The position numbers and the translations under genes are program-made. From positions 1 to 64,000 of the forward strand of contig CAZZEH010000004.1 in NCBI GenBank assembly GCA_964653095.1: a stretch of 64,000 nucleotides of DNA, read 5' to 3'. Each line of letters opens with the position of its first letter. Position 1 is the stretch's first letter. The stretch comes from JAMLHH01 sp964653095 (GTDB taxonomy: Bacteria > Bacteroidota > Bacteroidia > Chitinophagales > JADIYW01). Under the pieces are notes generated by a model. The model did not search any database. It saw only the letters and a list, made by a program, of their open reading frames with translations, and was not told where the DNA came from. This document shows, in pieces, positions 1-10,104 of this stretch.

Positions 1-141
1 CTTTTAGAGAAAATGAAAATATCTATTACCTAAAAGTTTTAGGGTTTGGGTTTAATTAAGAAAGGAGATGATGCCAACTTAAATCAAGGAACTATAATAA
101 ATGCATATCCTATAATGGACTATGAGTTGTAAGATTTTGCA
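1..141. other. Left-edge non-coding or gene-end stretch
   Basis: No complete gene is visible. A short plus-strand frame open from the left edge stops at position 59 and ends in residues LKVLGFGFN. A second frame of under 30 codons ends near 132. Either could be the C-terminus of a gene lying to the left, or neither. The strong terminator just downstream could serve such a gene as well as thrB. Confidence 0.25.
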
Positions 142-179
142 AAAAAGAAAGGACTGATTTAAATCAGTCCTTTCTTTTT
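142..179. terminator. Bidirectional rho-independent terminator after thrB
   Basis: Perfect inverted repeat with 19-base arms (the GGACTGATTT/AAATCAGTCC core flanked by AAAGAAA/TTTCTTT). Read on the minus strand it lies 4 bases after the thrB stop and ends in a U-run. The plus strand also ends in T-rich sequence, so it can end transcription from both sides. Confidence 0.85.
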
Positions 180-183
180 GAAT

Positions 184-1137
184 CTAATCCGTAAATGGAA
201 GTGCTTTTGGACCGTCCTGATTGACTTTACTGACATACACTTCTGCCTCCATGCCTTTTTGAACCATAATCTCCTTCATGGCTGCACCCGCTTTTTCGGC
301 AATTTCTCTGCCTTTACACAGTGCAAATACAGAAGGACCCGAGCCGCTTATACTACTGCCTAAAGCTCCTGCACTGAGAGCGGCATTTTTCATTTCATAG
401 AATCCCGGAATCAATTTACTTCTGTGCGGTTCTGCAATATAATCCACTAAGCAGCGACCTATCAGATTGTAATCACCGCGAAGCAACCCCACCATAAGAC
501 CGCCCACATTGGCACTTTGACGAATTGACGTGGCTACAGAAATTTCTTTTGGTAAGATTTCCCGTGCATCTTTAGTCAATACAATCACATCCGGATTAAT
601 TACTGCACACCAAAGATCATTCGGTACCGGAATCTGAATAATATCGAGAGGCTCGTAACTTCTGACAAGAATAAAACCACCGAATAACGCTGCAGCGACA
701 TTATCCGCTATAGCCGCATCACAGGCTGCTTTTTCAGCATTCAGTAAAAAAGGAAGCATTTCATGCTTAGTCAGTTTTTCATTGCACAGCATATTGATAG
801 CATATACTCCCGCTACTGCACTTGCTGCACTACTGCCCAAACCACTCCCGGAAGGCATCATTTTTTTAATCCAAATCTTACAGCCAAAATCTGCTTTTAT
901 ATGATTCAGGTAATCCATAATCGCGACAGTTGCAGAGTTTTTATACGGGTCTCTCGGCAATGTTCCCCCATCGCCTTCAATATCCACAATGACTACACCT
1001 TTTTCGGCTGTAAGTTCCATTATCAGCTCATCACCGGGCCTGCTGATAGCAAAACCCAAAATATCGTACCCACAAGCTACATTAGCAACAGTAGCCGGTG
1101 CAAAAACTTTTATTCTGTCCCCTGGTTTCATCCTCAT
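184..1137 (-). CDS. thrB: Homoserine kinase
   Basis: GHMP-family kinase of about 318 residues that phosphorylates homoserine to O-phosphohomoserine in threonine synthesis. The ATP-binding signature PSGSGLGSSAASA lies about one third of the way in, and the GHMP C-terminal glycine-rich motif (GSSISGSGPSVFAL) near the end; length fits the family. The open frame runs upstream to 1182, but that would overlap the end of thrA. The ATG at 1137 (MRMKPGD) falls 4 bases after the thrA stop and gives a normal N-terminus, so I use it. It is the second gene of a thrA-thrB operon closed by the terminator at 142-179. No thrC follows, so threonine synthase must be encoded elsewhere. Confidence 0.93.
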   Translation of the reverse strand: MRMKPGDRIKVFAPATVANVACGYDILGFAISRPGDELIMELTAEKGVVIVDIEGDGGTLPRDPYKNSATVAIMDYLNHIKADFGCKIWIKKMMPSGSGLGSSAASAVAGVYAINMLCNEKLTKHEMLPFLLNAEKAACDAAIADNVAAALFGGFILVRSYEPLDIIQIPVPNDLWCAVINPDVIVLTKDAREILPKEISVATSIRQSANVGGLMVGLLRGDYNLIGRCLVDYIAEPHRSKLIPGFYEMKNAALSAGALGSSISGSGPSVFALCKGREIAEKAGAAMKEIMVQKGMEAEVYVSKVNQDGPKALPFTD

Positions 1138-1141
1138 GTTC

Positions 1142-3601
1142 TTAATTCGCCATATAACTTCCGATACTGATAATCTCGGCAAAAACTCCTGCCGCAGTTA
1201 CTTCTGCCCCGGCTCCCGGCCCCTTTACGACCAGCGGATTATTTTTATAACGGTCAGTAGTAAAGACTATCATATTATCACTGCCACTCAAATTGTAGAA
1301 CGGATGATCGGCGTCCACAGACTTCAGAGATATACTGACCTTGCCTTGTTCTATTTCCACCATATAACGCAACACTTTCCCTTCGGATTCCGCCTGTTTT
1401 TTCATATTCTCATACTTCTCATCACCTTCTCCCACTCTGCTTAAAAATTCTTTCAGACTGACCTCTTTGAGGTTATCTGCCACCAAGTTCTCCACCGTAA
1501 TATCCTCTAATTCCATATCTATTCCAATCTCTCTGCTAAGAATTAATGCTTTACGGGCTACATCTAATCCGCTCAAATCATCTCTTGGATCAGGCTCTGT
1601 ATATCCTTCGGATTTGGCTCTCAGTACGACATCACTGAACTTGGTATTTCCTTTAAAATTATTGAAGATGTATGAGAGCGTTCCGGACAGTACTGCTTCA
1701 ATTTTTAAAATTCTGTCCCCGCTGTTCTTCAGTCCGTTTAAAGTATTGATAACCGGCAATCCTGCGCCAACATTAGTTTCGTATAAAAATTTGGCATTCA
1801 TTTTACGGGCAATTTCTCTCAGCCTGTTATACTTTTTCAGTGAAAGAGAATTGGCTATTTTATTGGGTGTAACAATAGAAATGCTTTTGCTGAGCAATTT
1901 CTCATAAAACCCTGTCACTTCTTTACTCGCAGAGCAATCCACAAAAACACTATTGGCAAAATTTAAATGTATAATTTCATCTACAAACTTCGACAGGTCA
2001 GGCTTTTTCTTACTACTTTCCAGTGCTTTTTTCCAATTATCCAAAGATATACCATTTCGGTTGATAAGCTGGTTTTTTGAATTAATCAGTCCGGTGAGAT
2101 TAATCTCCATACCCATGTGATCTCTCAAATATTCACTTTGAGCCTTTATCTGATTGAGTAAAGTACTGCCTATCAATCCGGTCGGTCCTACCAAGAACAA
2201 ATTTACTGAATTGAGATCGCTGACAAAGAAAATCTCGTGGAGGGCATTGAGAGCCTTGGCTTCATCTTTTTTATCAATAACTACGGTAATATTCAACTCG
2301 GAAGAACCCTGAGCAATTGCCTTCACATTGATACCATTTTTTCCTAAAGCCTTAAAAAGTCTGGCTGCAACTCCGGGTACATTTATCATATTTTCACCCA
2401 CTACAGCTATTACTGATTTTTCAGTTTCGGTCACCAGCGGATGAAGAAATCTGTTTTGAAACTCATATCTAAATTCATGTTTAACCGCATTTACGGCATT
2501 ACTTAAATCTCCGGGGATTACTCCAAAACAGATAGAATGCTCGGAAGAGCTTTGAGTCAGAAAAACGATATTGACTGAAGCCCTTGAAAGCGCTCCAAAC
2601 AGTCTTGCAGCAGTTCCGACCACGCCAAACATTCCGCTTCCTTCAAGCCGGAGCAGAGCAATATTGGAAATAGAAGAAATTCCCTTTATCTGGTTTTCAC
2701 CTTCTCCTACTCTTTCAGTGATATTCGTTCCCGGATGTTCGGGCCGAAATGTATTTTTAATACTCAAAGGAATTTTATTGACCAATGCCGGCAAAACGGT
2801 TGGCGGATAAATGACTTTTGCCCCAAAGTGAGATAATTCCATCGCTTCTCTATAACTCAATTCGGGAATAGTCTGTGCACGTTCTACTATTTTAGGATTT
2901 GCAGTTAAAAATCCATCCACATCTGTCCAGATTTCAATCAGCTTGGCTTTCAGAGCCGCACCAAATATGGAAGCTGTAAAATCTGAACCCCCTCTTCCCA
3001 GCGTTGTGATTTTTCCATTTGAATCCGAACCTATATAACCGGTCACAACCGGGATAGCAATGATGTGCTCCACCATCTGGATAATGTTTCTGTTGGTCTG
3101 TTCAAAATCCACCTTTGCTTCTAAGTAATTCGAATTCGTTTTAATAATTTGAGTGGCATTTGCATATTTTGAAGGGATGCCGGAGCTTCTCAATGCAGCA
3201 GAAACAATAAAGCAGGAAAACCTTTCGCCAAATGAAGTTAACGTGGCTAATGACTTATTGGGAAATTCTTCCAGCATATACACTCCCTGGAGGATTCTTT
3301 CAATATCATGAAACCCATCTTCTATCTCATCAAAAAGAGCCTGTTTGTCATCCGTTGTAATCACTTCAAGAGCGATGGTCATATGCCTTTCTTTCAGCTC
3401 TTTTAATTCTTCTTTATATGCTACATCTTTTGACTCTGCCAATTTTCCTGCCCTTATCAACTGATCCGTCACACCTCCAAAAGCAGAACAGACTACAACA
3501 ATTTTGTTATGTAGTTCCCTGCGGGATCGAACAATTTCTATTACTCCTTTAATTTTATCAGCATTGGCTATTGAAGAGCCGCCAAATTTCATCACCAACA
3601 T
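1142..3601 (-). CDS. thrA: Bifunctional aspartokinase / homoserine dehydrogenase I
   Basis: Fused enzyme of 819 residues, the usual size for ThrA. The N-terminal aspartokinase starts with KFGGSS and carries TTLGRGGSD near residue 200. Paired ACT regulatory domains occupy roughly 310-460. The homoserine dehydrogenase half begins near 465 with a Rossmann glycine loop (VGPTGLIGS) and holds GTLSYIFN and GYTEPDPRDDLSG. It catalyses the first and third steps from aspartate to threonine; ACT domains in this family usually bind threonine, so feedback inhibition is expected. The Rossmann loop has a proline where many homologues have another small residue, which is probably lineage variation. thrB follows directly. 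A second, monofunctional aspartokinase is at 25438-26697. Confidence 0.95.
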   Translation of the reverse strand: MLVMKFGGSSIANADKIKGVIEIVRSRRELHNKIVVVCSAFGGVTDQLIRAGKLAESKDVAYKEELKELKERHMTIALEVITTDDKQALFDEIEDGFHDIERILQGVYMLEEFPNKSLATLTSFGERFSCFIVSAALRSSGIPSKYANATQIIKTNSNYLEAKVDFEQTNRNIIQMVEHIIAIPVVTGYIGSDSNGKITTLGRGGSDFTASIFGAALKAKLIEIWTDVDGFLTANPKIVERAQTIPELSYREAMELSHFGAKVIYPPTVLPALVNKIPLSIKNTFRPEHPGTNITERVGEGENQIKGISSISNIALLRLEGSGMFGVVGTAARLFGALSRASVNIVFLTQSSSEHSICFGVIPGDLSNAVNAVKHEFRYEFQNRFLHPLVTETEKSVIAVVGENMINVPGVAARLFKALGKNGINVKAIAQGSSELNITVVIDKKDEAKALNALHEIFFVSDLNSVNLFLVGPTGLIGSTLLNQIKAQSEYLRDHMGMEINLTGLINSKNQLINRNGISLDNWKKALESSKKKPDLSKFVDEIIHLNFANSVFVDCSASKEVTGFYEKLLSKSISIVTPNKIANSLSLKKYNRLREIARKMNAKFLYETNVGAGLPVINTLNGLKNSGDRILKIEAVLSGTLSYIFNNFKGNTKFSDVVLRAKSEGYTEPDPRDDLSGLDVARKALILSREIGIDMELEDITVENLVADNLKEVSLKEFLSRVGEGDEKYENMKKQAESEGKVLRYMVEIEQGKVSISLKSVDADHPFYNLSGSDNMIVFTTDRYKNNPLVVKGPGAGAEVTAAGVFAEIISIGSYMAN

Positions 3602-3629
3602 AGGACAAGATGTGTTTTAAAATGAAGAG

Positions 3630-3637
3630 CAAAAATA
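3630..3637 (-). promoter_or_regulatory. Candidate Bacteroidota -7 box for thrA
   Basis: On the minus strand this reads TATTTTTG, a full match to the Bacteroidota sigma-A -7 consensus TAnnTTTG, about 28 bases before the thrA ATG. I see no good -33 TTTG at the expected distance. Confidence 0.45.
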
Positions 3638-3710
3638 GTCAAAGCACTAAGAAATAAGAAAGAAGAATGAGAATATGTATATTCACACTATAATAAATTA
3701 ATTTGTACCT

Positions 3711-4463
3711 GTGAAATTTCTCAGACTGCCATATAGCATTTACGCTGTACTTATTATATTCATTCTTTTTATCCCTGCCCTGCCTGTATATATTTTAATA
3801 AAACTATTCGTTTCTTATGAAAATCAGCAGTTTTGGGTGCATAAGACCAATCGGACTTTATTTTTAATCTGGTCAGCCCTTACCGGATGGACCTATAAAA
3901 TTCGGGGAGTAGAACACATTAATCCAGCCCAAAATTACATCGCTATATGCAATCATACTAATCTCGCAGACTTTATGGCTTCTGCATACGGCATTCAGGT
4001 GCCGGGTAAACCTTTAGTAAAAAAGGAAATTTTAAAAATCCCAATTTTCGGACAACTGTTTGCAATGGCAAGTATCCCGCTTGACAGAAAAAATGAAAAG
4101 TCCAGAAGAGAAAGTATGGAAACCATGTTGCGGGAACTTAGTATCAACACCTCGCTGATTATTTTTCCTGAAGGTACGAGAAACAGAACACCCCAACCGC
4201 TGAAAGAGTTTCATAACGGAGCATTCGCACTTTCCATGAAATCCGGAGTTCCTATACTTCCGGTCATGTTTACACACGTGAGAGAACTAAGTACTGCTGA
4301 ATCAATGCTCATCAGGCCTTGGAGGCTCAACATTGAACACTTAGAACCGGTATTTCCAAAAGACTTTGAAAGTGTTCAGGATTTAAAAGATTTTATCTAT
4401 AAAAAAATGTGGAATTATCTTATAGACAACGAATCTTATTACAGCAATTACAAAAAACTATAA
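3711..4463 (+). CDS. plsC: 1-acyl-sn-glycerol-3-phosphate acyltransferase (PlsC family)
   Basis: Membrane-associated acyltransferase of 250 residues, expected to acylate lysophosphatidic acid to phosphatidic acid in phospholipid synthesis. An N-terminal hydrophobic segment (about residues 8-30) is followed by the acceptor motif NHTNLAD (NHx4D) near 82 and the FPEGTRNR motif near 155, both diagnostic of the PlsC family. The start is GTG at 3711; the protein beginning MKFLRLPYS looks complete. It is transcribed away from thrA, and its last 6 bases overlap the end of the convergent PorP/SprF gene. A related lysolipid or ornithine-lipid O-acyltransferase role cannot be excluded. Confidence 0.85.
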   Translation: MKFLRLPYSIYAVLIIFILFIPALPVYILIKLFVSYENQQFWVHKTNRTLFLIWSALTGWTYKIRGVEHINPAQNYIAICNHTNLADFMASAYGIQVPGKPLVKKEILKIPIFGQLFAMASIPLDRKNEKSRRESMETMLRELSINTSLIIFPEGTRNRTPQPLKEFHNGAFALSMKSGVPILPVMFTHVRELSTAESMLIRPWRLNIEHLEPVFPKDFESVQDLKDFIYKKMWNYLIDNESYYSNYKKL

Positions 4464-5465
4464 TACCGGACAGCCGATAGATGAGCTACTGTTTATACTT
4501 GCTTTTCTGCTGCTGTTCCAAAATCCGGTATATGTCAAAGATACTTCAGGACCACCGTTTCCCCTTGTAGCCCGCATCAAAGACGAGGTATTTACATCAT
4601 AATTAAAGGTCAAAACAAAATCACTGTATTCCAGTCTCAATACCGGTATTACCGCGTCCTGCATCCTGTACCACAGTCCTACTCCAAGTTTAAGGTCGTT
4701 TGTACCAGACAGAGCAAAATCATATCTGCCCAAAAATCCCATCATCAATTCCTGAAACGGTCCCTGTTTCTGGTACATTATACTTGAAAACATATCAAAC
4801 CGGCTGTTTACGTCGAAATTTAGCCCAAATTGTCCGACATAACGAACAAAAAGTTCATCCGTCTGATTCTTGTAAAAGCTCTGATTAGGCTGTAACAGAT
4901 TAAACGCACTTGCACCCATATAAAAGCTTACTTTCTCTATTGGTTCAGCATACCACAACATTCCTAATCCCATAGAGAAAAACCAATAATTATCGTAAGA
5001 AACATTGTCGCCCACGCCCCCGGAAATATCATTTTCAAAAATGGCCTTAGATAAATTTATGGAACGATTGGCACCGGTCATTTGAAATCCGGCAGATAAA
5101 TTATTTGGGAAAGAAGTCCCTAATCTCTGGGTATATCCCAGGCTCAATAAAAGTTGATTAGTATTAAAGTCCAAATCCCCCGCCTGATCACTGAAAAAAT
5201 TAATGCCCACACCGAAACCGGAGCCTTTTAGCTTATGTTTTAAAATAGAAAAATCAGCTCCCGCACCAATTGTCCTATACGCATTAAAAGGCGATTCCCA
5301 CTGACTTTTATATATCGTATAAGCTCTTACATCTCCCTCAAAATATCCTGTAAATGCCGGATTAAACAATTGAGTGGCAGTATAATACTGTGAAAATCTT
5401 ATATCCTGAGCATTTAATACATAAGCGGATAAAACTACAATCAGGCCAAAAAGTACTCTTCTCAT
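4458..5465 (-). CDS. PorP/SprF family type IX secretion outer-membrane protein
   Basis: 335 residues with a signal peptide (cleavage near VLNAQ) followed by the family hallmark QDIRFSQYY...NPAFTGY and many alternating beta strands, as expected for an outer-membrane barrel. PorP/SprF proteins are T9SS-associated; in gliding bacteria SprF is needed to deliver the SprB adhesin. Its ATG at 5465 overlaps the stop of the upstream PKD adhesin by one base (TAATG), so the two are translationally coupled. By family analogy it probably serves secretion or anchoring of that adhesin. The core T9SS genes are not in this window. Confidence 0.88.
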   Translation of the reverse strand: MRRVLFGLIVVLSAYVLNAQDIRFSQYYTATQLFNPAFTGYFEGDVRAYTIYKSQWESPFNAYRTIGAGADFSILKHKLKGSGFGVGINFFSDQAGDLDFNTNQLLLSLGYTQRLGTSFPNNLSAGFQMTGANRSINLSKAIFENDISGGVGDNVSYDNYWFFSMGLGMLWYAEPIEKVSFYMGASAFNLLQPNQSFYKNQTDELFVRYVGQFGLNFDVNSRFDMFSSIMYQKQGPFQELMMGFLGRYDFALSGTNDLKLGVGLWYRMQDAVIPVLRLEYSDFVLTFNYDVNTSSLMRATRGNGGPEVSLTYTGFWNSSRKASINSSSSIGCPVL

Positions 5466-8400
5466 TATCGAACTAACGTTATATTTCCTTTTAATAATAT
5501 AGGAGATCCGTTTTTACAATGAGCTTCGACATAATACACATATACTCCGGAGTTTAATGGAGTTCCGTTAAAAGTACCGTCCCAAGAATCATTAATATTA
5601 GATGAGATATATACTAATTCTCCTGTTCTGGAATAAATTCGGATTTTATCCAATTGAATCAGCTGATTATTTCTAAGTGTGAAAAAATCATTCAGACCAT
5701 CATTATTCGGCGTGAAAATATTTTGAATTTCAATGGAACTTCCATCACAACCGGTGGCCACATCTACTAATATATCTTCAGAAACTGTACAACCGTGTCT
5801 ATTAGTTACAGTCACTGTATATACTGTACTTGAAGTTGGGCTTACAAAAGCAAACGGGCAATTTTTACAACCGCTTGAAGGCTCAGGCTCCCATTTATAT
5901 GAGACTCCGGGTTCCGATTTTGCTTCTAATTTAATTTCCTGTCCAATTAGAATTGTATTTTCTCCTTCTACAGTCAGGTCAGGGTACTCACTTACCTCCA
6001 CAGTAACGTATTTATTAAAATCTTTGCATGCGCCATTATGTACGTTAATCTTGTATATGGTTGAGGTATCAGGCGTTACATCCAATTGCTTTTTATTACT
6101 TATTAACTCTCCATCAATTGTCCAAGTATACAGAAATCTTCCCGAATGAATTTTATCATGCTCCACCCATAATTTTGTCGGATCACCCACACAAACTACA
6201 GTATCTGTTCCGGCAGTTCCGAGAAATGCCTCTCTTACCTCAACATGAATAACTTTATCGGTAAAGCAGGTAGGGCTGACATAACCTCTTACCCGGTATT
6301 CAGTGTCCTGAAGAGGAAAAGCAAGAGGATTAGGGATATCAGTTTCTGCCAGAGAACCTGAAACATCCCATTCATAATACCTCACTCGGCTTGCAGATAA
6401 CCTGACAGAATCGCCCTTGCAGATTACCATCTCCGGAACTACCTGTAAAGGAGCCTTTTTAAACACAAATAAAGTATCTTCTTCCACACTGATACAGCCC
6501 AAAGAATCTTCAACTTCCAAACTCACATATATCTCCAGAGAGTCTTCTACAGAGATAAATCTGGAAAACAAACTGTCTGTTGTGGAATATCCATCAGAAA
6601 AAGACCATTTTCTCCTTACGATAGGGGCTTCTTCCAAATAAGTGGATAAATCTATAAACTCAACTTCTTCATTGGAACAAGCGACATCAAAAGTCTTACT
6701 AATTATGGGAGATGGTCCTCCTACAATTATTTCAGGGCCATATATAGTAGAAACACAGCCTAAACCATCATCTAGTGTTACACTCGGTCTATATTTCCCG
6801 GGCTTCTTATACTGATGGATAACCTTAGGAGTCGGATTCGTATCGTAAATCACAGTACCATCCCCATAATCCCAAAAGTTCGCTATGGAATTCTTAATAT
6901 CCGCTGTGATTTCAACTTCCGTTGGTGCACAGATTGATTTCTGCACCACATTAAATCGTCCGGAGGGTCCGGTCAAATCAATCAGTTTTTCTTTTTTGAT
7001 TACTTCTTTACATCCTCGATAATCTTCTAATGATAATGTCACATCATAGACTCCTGCATTCAGATACACATACTTTGGGTTTCTGGTAGTATCCTTCACT
7101 ACAGAACCGTCCCCAAAGTCCCAAATGGTCTGCCTATATACAATATCCTGAGGAATAATTGAGAAGTTAGTTAATAACTCCGGGCAATACTTCGATGTGG
7201 GAAATGCAGTAAAATCATAATCTATATCTTGTATAGTAACGGCGTTTTTAACCTTTTTCGTATGAGTACAATTATTATCGTCAATCAATTTTAGCTCGAT
7301 ATCATAAACCCCCTCCTGAGTGTAAAAATGCTCCGGATGCTGGCTTGTATCTATAGGAGTACCATCCCCAAAATTCCAATAATATTGCAGTCCGACACCC
7401 GTAGAAAGATTTTCTGGTTTAAATGCATTTCCGGTACAAAAAGAGGCTGTTGGCAATTCAAATTCTGAAAAAGGACGTGCAACAATCAAATCATGAGTGA
7501 CCGAATCCGTACAACCTTTATTATCCTCTATCACTAATAAGACAGGTATAATAGCTTCGAAATTAAAATTATAATCAAAATTTGTAACATCTGTTTTTTT
7601 GTCAAAATTGCCTATCCGCCAATTATGCTTAATTATATTCGAATGGGTTGATTTGGAAGTATCTTCAAATGTTGAAAAAACAGGGGCACAACCTCCAATG
7701 GGACTAAATTTGAATCCCGCTTCCGGTTTATATACTTCTATCAAATCCTTAAAAAGCAAAGTATCTCTACAACCATACACAGAAGTAATTAAAGTTACAT
7801 CATGAATACCCGGCTTGTCAACAATATGCTTAATATTTTTTCCACGAATAGTATCTCCCGATACAATCCAGAAGTTTAACGATGAGCTATCTAAAGACGA
7901 GTAATTAATTTCAAGTGGAGCACAGCCCTTAGTTGACTGCAAAATAAAACCATCTGTTTCACTTTCTCTCACAACAACAGTCCGTTCAAGAACATCTTTA
8001 CATCCATTTTGTTTATTATGCACTGTCAGTTTAACGTTATAAGTTCCGTACGAATTGTACACATGTTCGACTGTCGAGTTATTGTTTGATACTACTGTTC
8101 CGTCACCAAAGTCCCATGTGGACTCCACAGTTCTGCTGTTATTTCTAAAAATCACTCTGCCGCCTGAACAATTATTCGTGACTGCAAAATTTGCAATTGA
8201 AGGTTTTACACTTACCTCTCCAACTTTCTTAGTCGTTTCACATCCATTCGTAACGACAGTTACGTGTACGGGAAAGACTCCAACTCTATCAAACTTATAT
8301 GAAAAAGTCCTAGTATTAAACTCTGCAAAATTACCAATGGTCCATTTATATTGAGCATTTGGCAATGAGCTTACTTCGCCTTTCAAAATCTCACTTGGAC

Positions 8401-10033
8401 ATATTGCACTTGCGGAAATTGAAGCATTTATATTTTGGGCAGAACCAACATTAATTATCTTGGTGACAGTAATCGGGTCACAACCTTCTTTGAAAGACAC
8501 TTTAGCTTTAACAGTGTATTTTCCTTCAGAGCTGTACGTTTGCTTAGGCGGATTTATTCCGGTATAAGTATTCCCATTGCCAAAATCCCACTGCACAGTA
8601 CTAATATCAAAGCCTCTAACCTCTTTAGCTGAAAAAGAAGTGGATAAAGGCGTGCAGCCTTCTGCATTACCTGTTATTTCAACTACAGGCCCCACAATCT
8701 TAATAAACCTTGATTTGACTACACCCGTAACACAGCCATATTTACTTGTTGCCGTTAGCCTAACATTAAACTCACCAAACCCATTATAAATCGCCTGAGG
8801 ATTTATATCCGTTGATGCTGTATTATTCCCAAATGTCCATCTGTATTCTTCCCCATATATAGACTTATTCGTAAAGTTAGCTGTAAAAGGTACTGTACAG
8901 GAGAGAGTATCTTTGGATGTAAAATCAACGATAGGCTTTTTGTCTATTCTTACAATTTTTGTATTTGAAATTGTACAGCCAAATTGCGAAGTGGCTTCCA
9001 ACTTTACTGAGTATTCTCCCGGCTCATCCCCTGACAAGGTCATGTTGCTCATGTTTGGATTTAGTTTCGGGTCAATCGTCCAGGTGAGTTTTCTGTACAG
9101 AGAACTGATTACAGGTTTAAAAGTCGTAAACAGACTATCACAGCCTAATGTCTTTGAGATATCAATATTTACACTGAAATTTTCATCTACAATCATGTTT
9201 TTCTTCGTAAAAGTATTCGTACAACCCTTTGCATCTGTAGCTGTTAAAGTGATGGTATAGTCACCTTCTTTTGTATAAACATGAGTTGGTGAAACTTCTG
9301 ATGAGGATTTATTATCTCCAAAATCCCACAAAAAAGCATATGAATTCAATGAATCAGAAGAATTCGTAAAAATTGATGTTACAGGAATATCACAAGCATT
9401 GGAGTTATTAAAATCAAATGAGACATTGGGTTTGGGATAAACTGTAAGTGCATTCTCATAATTCACAGTGCTTTTACAGCCATTCTCATCTTCTATTATT
9501 AAAGAGATATCCCGATTACCAGGAGAATTAAAAGTCTGAGTAGTAGAAGTTAAATTACCTTCGACTACTACTCCGTTAGAAAATGCCCAAGTTCTTTTTA
9601 CAATTCCTGAACTCCCCATAGTGCTTTTATCCGTAAACATTACATTCAACGGAGGACAGCCCTGAGTTTTATCAAAAACAAAATCTGCCTTTGGAGTCTT
9701 ATGCACTGTTACATTTTTAGATGCTACATGCTCATCTCCATCCTTATAAGCCGTCATTCGTACCAGAAAAATTCCGGGTTGATTATAAACATGAAAAGTC
9801 GAAACGCCTACACCTTTTTTACCGTTGCCAAAATCCCAAAAAACACTATCCGGAGCAATTCCCGTGATGTTAAACCCAACATTAAAATCAGTACACCCTT
9901 CATTTGAACTCATTTTAAAATCAACCTGACCGTACGATAAGCCGGATGAAAAAGCCAAAATTAGCAAAGAGCAGAAAAGTCTTGCAAAGTTTTTTTCAAA
10001 CACTTTGTTTTTATATAAAGAATCTTTTCTCAT
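5465..10033 (-). CDS. Giant PKD-repeat surface adhesin with gliding-type T9SS C-terminal domain
   Basis: 1,522 residues. A signal peptide (to about residue 36, ...LSYGQ) precedes a chain of PKD-like beta-sandwich repeats spaced about 80-90 residues. Each starts with a Gly-Cys-x-Pro-like motif (GCPPLNV, GCTPLST, GCAPVFS) and contains WDFGDG or WDFGNG; I count about 14. Some further Ig-like segments follow, and the last ~90 residues form a CHU_C/type-B sorting domain (NIFTPNNDGLNDFF, SWDGTFNG, SGVYVYY). This architecture marks a T9SS-secreted cell-surface adhesin, comparable to SprB-like gliding proteins. It is coupled to PorP/SprF downstream. The protein is collinear with the neighbour at 10880-15478, implying an old duplication. 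Its ligand is unknown. Confidence 0.88.
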   Translation of the reverse strand: MRKDSLYKNKVFEKNFARLFCSLLILAFSSGLSYGQVDFKMSSNEGCTDFNVGFNITGIAPDSVFWDFGNGKKGVGVSTFHVYNQPGIFLVRMTAYKDGDEHVASKNVTVHKTPKADFVFDKTQGCPPLNVMFTDKSTMGSSGIVKRTWAFSNGVVVEGNLTSTTQTFNSPGNRDISLIIEDENGCKSTVNYENALTVYPKPNVSFDFNNSNACDIPVTSIFTNSSDSLNSYAFLWDFGDNKSSSEVSPTHVYTKEGDYTITLTATDAKGCTNTFTKKNMIVDENFSVNIDISKTLGCDSLFTTFKPVISSLYRKLTWTIDPKLNPNMSNMTLSGDEPGEYSVKLEATSQFGCTISNTKIVRIDKKPIVDFTSKDTLSCTVPFTANFTNKSIYGEEYRWTFGNNTASTDINPQAIYNGFGEFNVRLTATSKYGCVTGVVKSRFIKIVGPVVEITGNAEGCTPLSTSFSAKEVRGFDISTVQWDFGNGNTYTGINPPKQTYSSEGKYTVKAKVSFKEGCDPITVTKIINVGSAQNINASISASAICPSEILKGEVSSLPNAQYKWTIGNFAEFNTRTFSYKFDRVGVFPVHVTVVTNGCETTKKVGEVSVKPSIANFAVTNNCSGGRVIFRNNSRTVESTWDFGDGTVVSNNNSTVEHVYNSYGTYNVKLTVHNKQNGCKDVLERTVVVRESETDGFILQSTKGCAPLEINYSSLDSSSLNFWIVSGDTIRGKNIKHIVDKPGIHDVTLITSVYGCRDTLLFKDLIEVYKPEAGFKFSPIGGCAPVFSTFEDTSKSTHSNIIKHNWRIGNFDKKTDVTNFDYNFNFEAIIPVLLVIEDNKGCTDSVTHDLIVARPFSEFELPTASFCTGNAFKPENLSTGVGLQYYWNFGDGTPIDTSQHPEHFYTQEGVYDIELKLIDDNNCTHTKKVKNAVTIQDIDYDFTAFPTSKYCPELLTNFSIIPQDIVYRQTIWDFGDGSVVKDTTRNPKYVYLNAGVYDVTLSLEDYRGCKEVIKKEKLIDLTGPSGRFNVVQKSICAPTEVEITADIKNSIANFWDYGDGTVIYDTNPTPKVIHQYKKPGKYRPSVTLDDGLGCVSTIYGPEIIVGGPSPIISKTFDVACSNEEVEFIDLSTYLEEAPIVRRKWSFSDGYSTTDSLFSRFISVEDSLEIYVSLEVEDSLGCISVEEDTLFVFKKAPLQVVPEMVICKGDSVRLSASRVRYYEWDVSGSLAETDIPNPLAFPLQDTEYRVRGYVSPTCFTDKVIHVEVREAFLGTAGTDTVVCVGDPTKLWVEHDKIHSGRFLYTWTIDGELISNKKQLDVTPDTSTIYKINVHNGACKDFNKYVTVEVSEYPDLTVEGENTILIGQEIKLEAKSEPGVSYKWEPEPSSGCKNCPFAFVSPTSSTVYTVTVTNRHGCTVSEDILVDVATGCDGSSIEIQNIFTPNNDGLNDFFTLRNNQLIQLDKIRIYSRTGELVYISSNINDSWDGTFNGTPLNSGVYVYYVEAHCKNGSPILLKGNITLVR

Positions 10034-10104
10034 ACTTTTAATTTTAGATGCACGATTACATCTTTTGTTTCTATTTTTATATTTCTCTGTAAAACTACGA
10101 AATA

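Noticed and set aside
1..132. Frameshifted gene end at the left edge
   Set aside because: Two short frames end in different phases, but with under 150 bases there is no way to tell a frameshift from chance.
3602..3710. Threonine or lysine riboswitch upstream of thrA
   Set aside because: The gap to the divergent gene is about 110 bases, AT-rich, with no extended stem structure that I can see; only a -7 box is supported.
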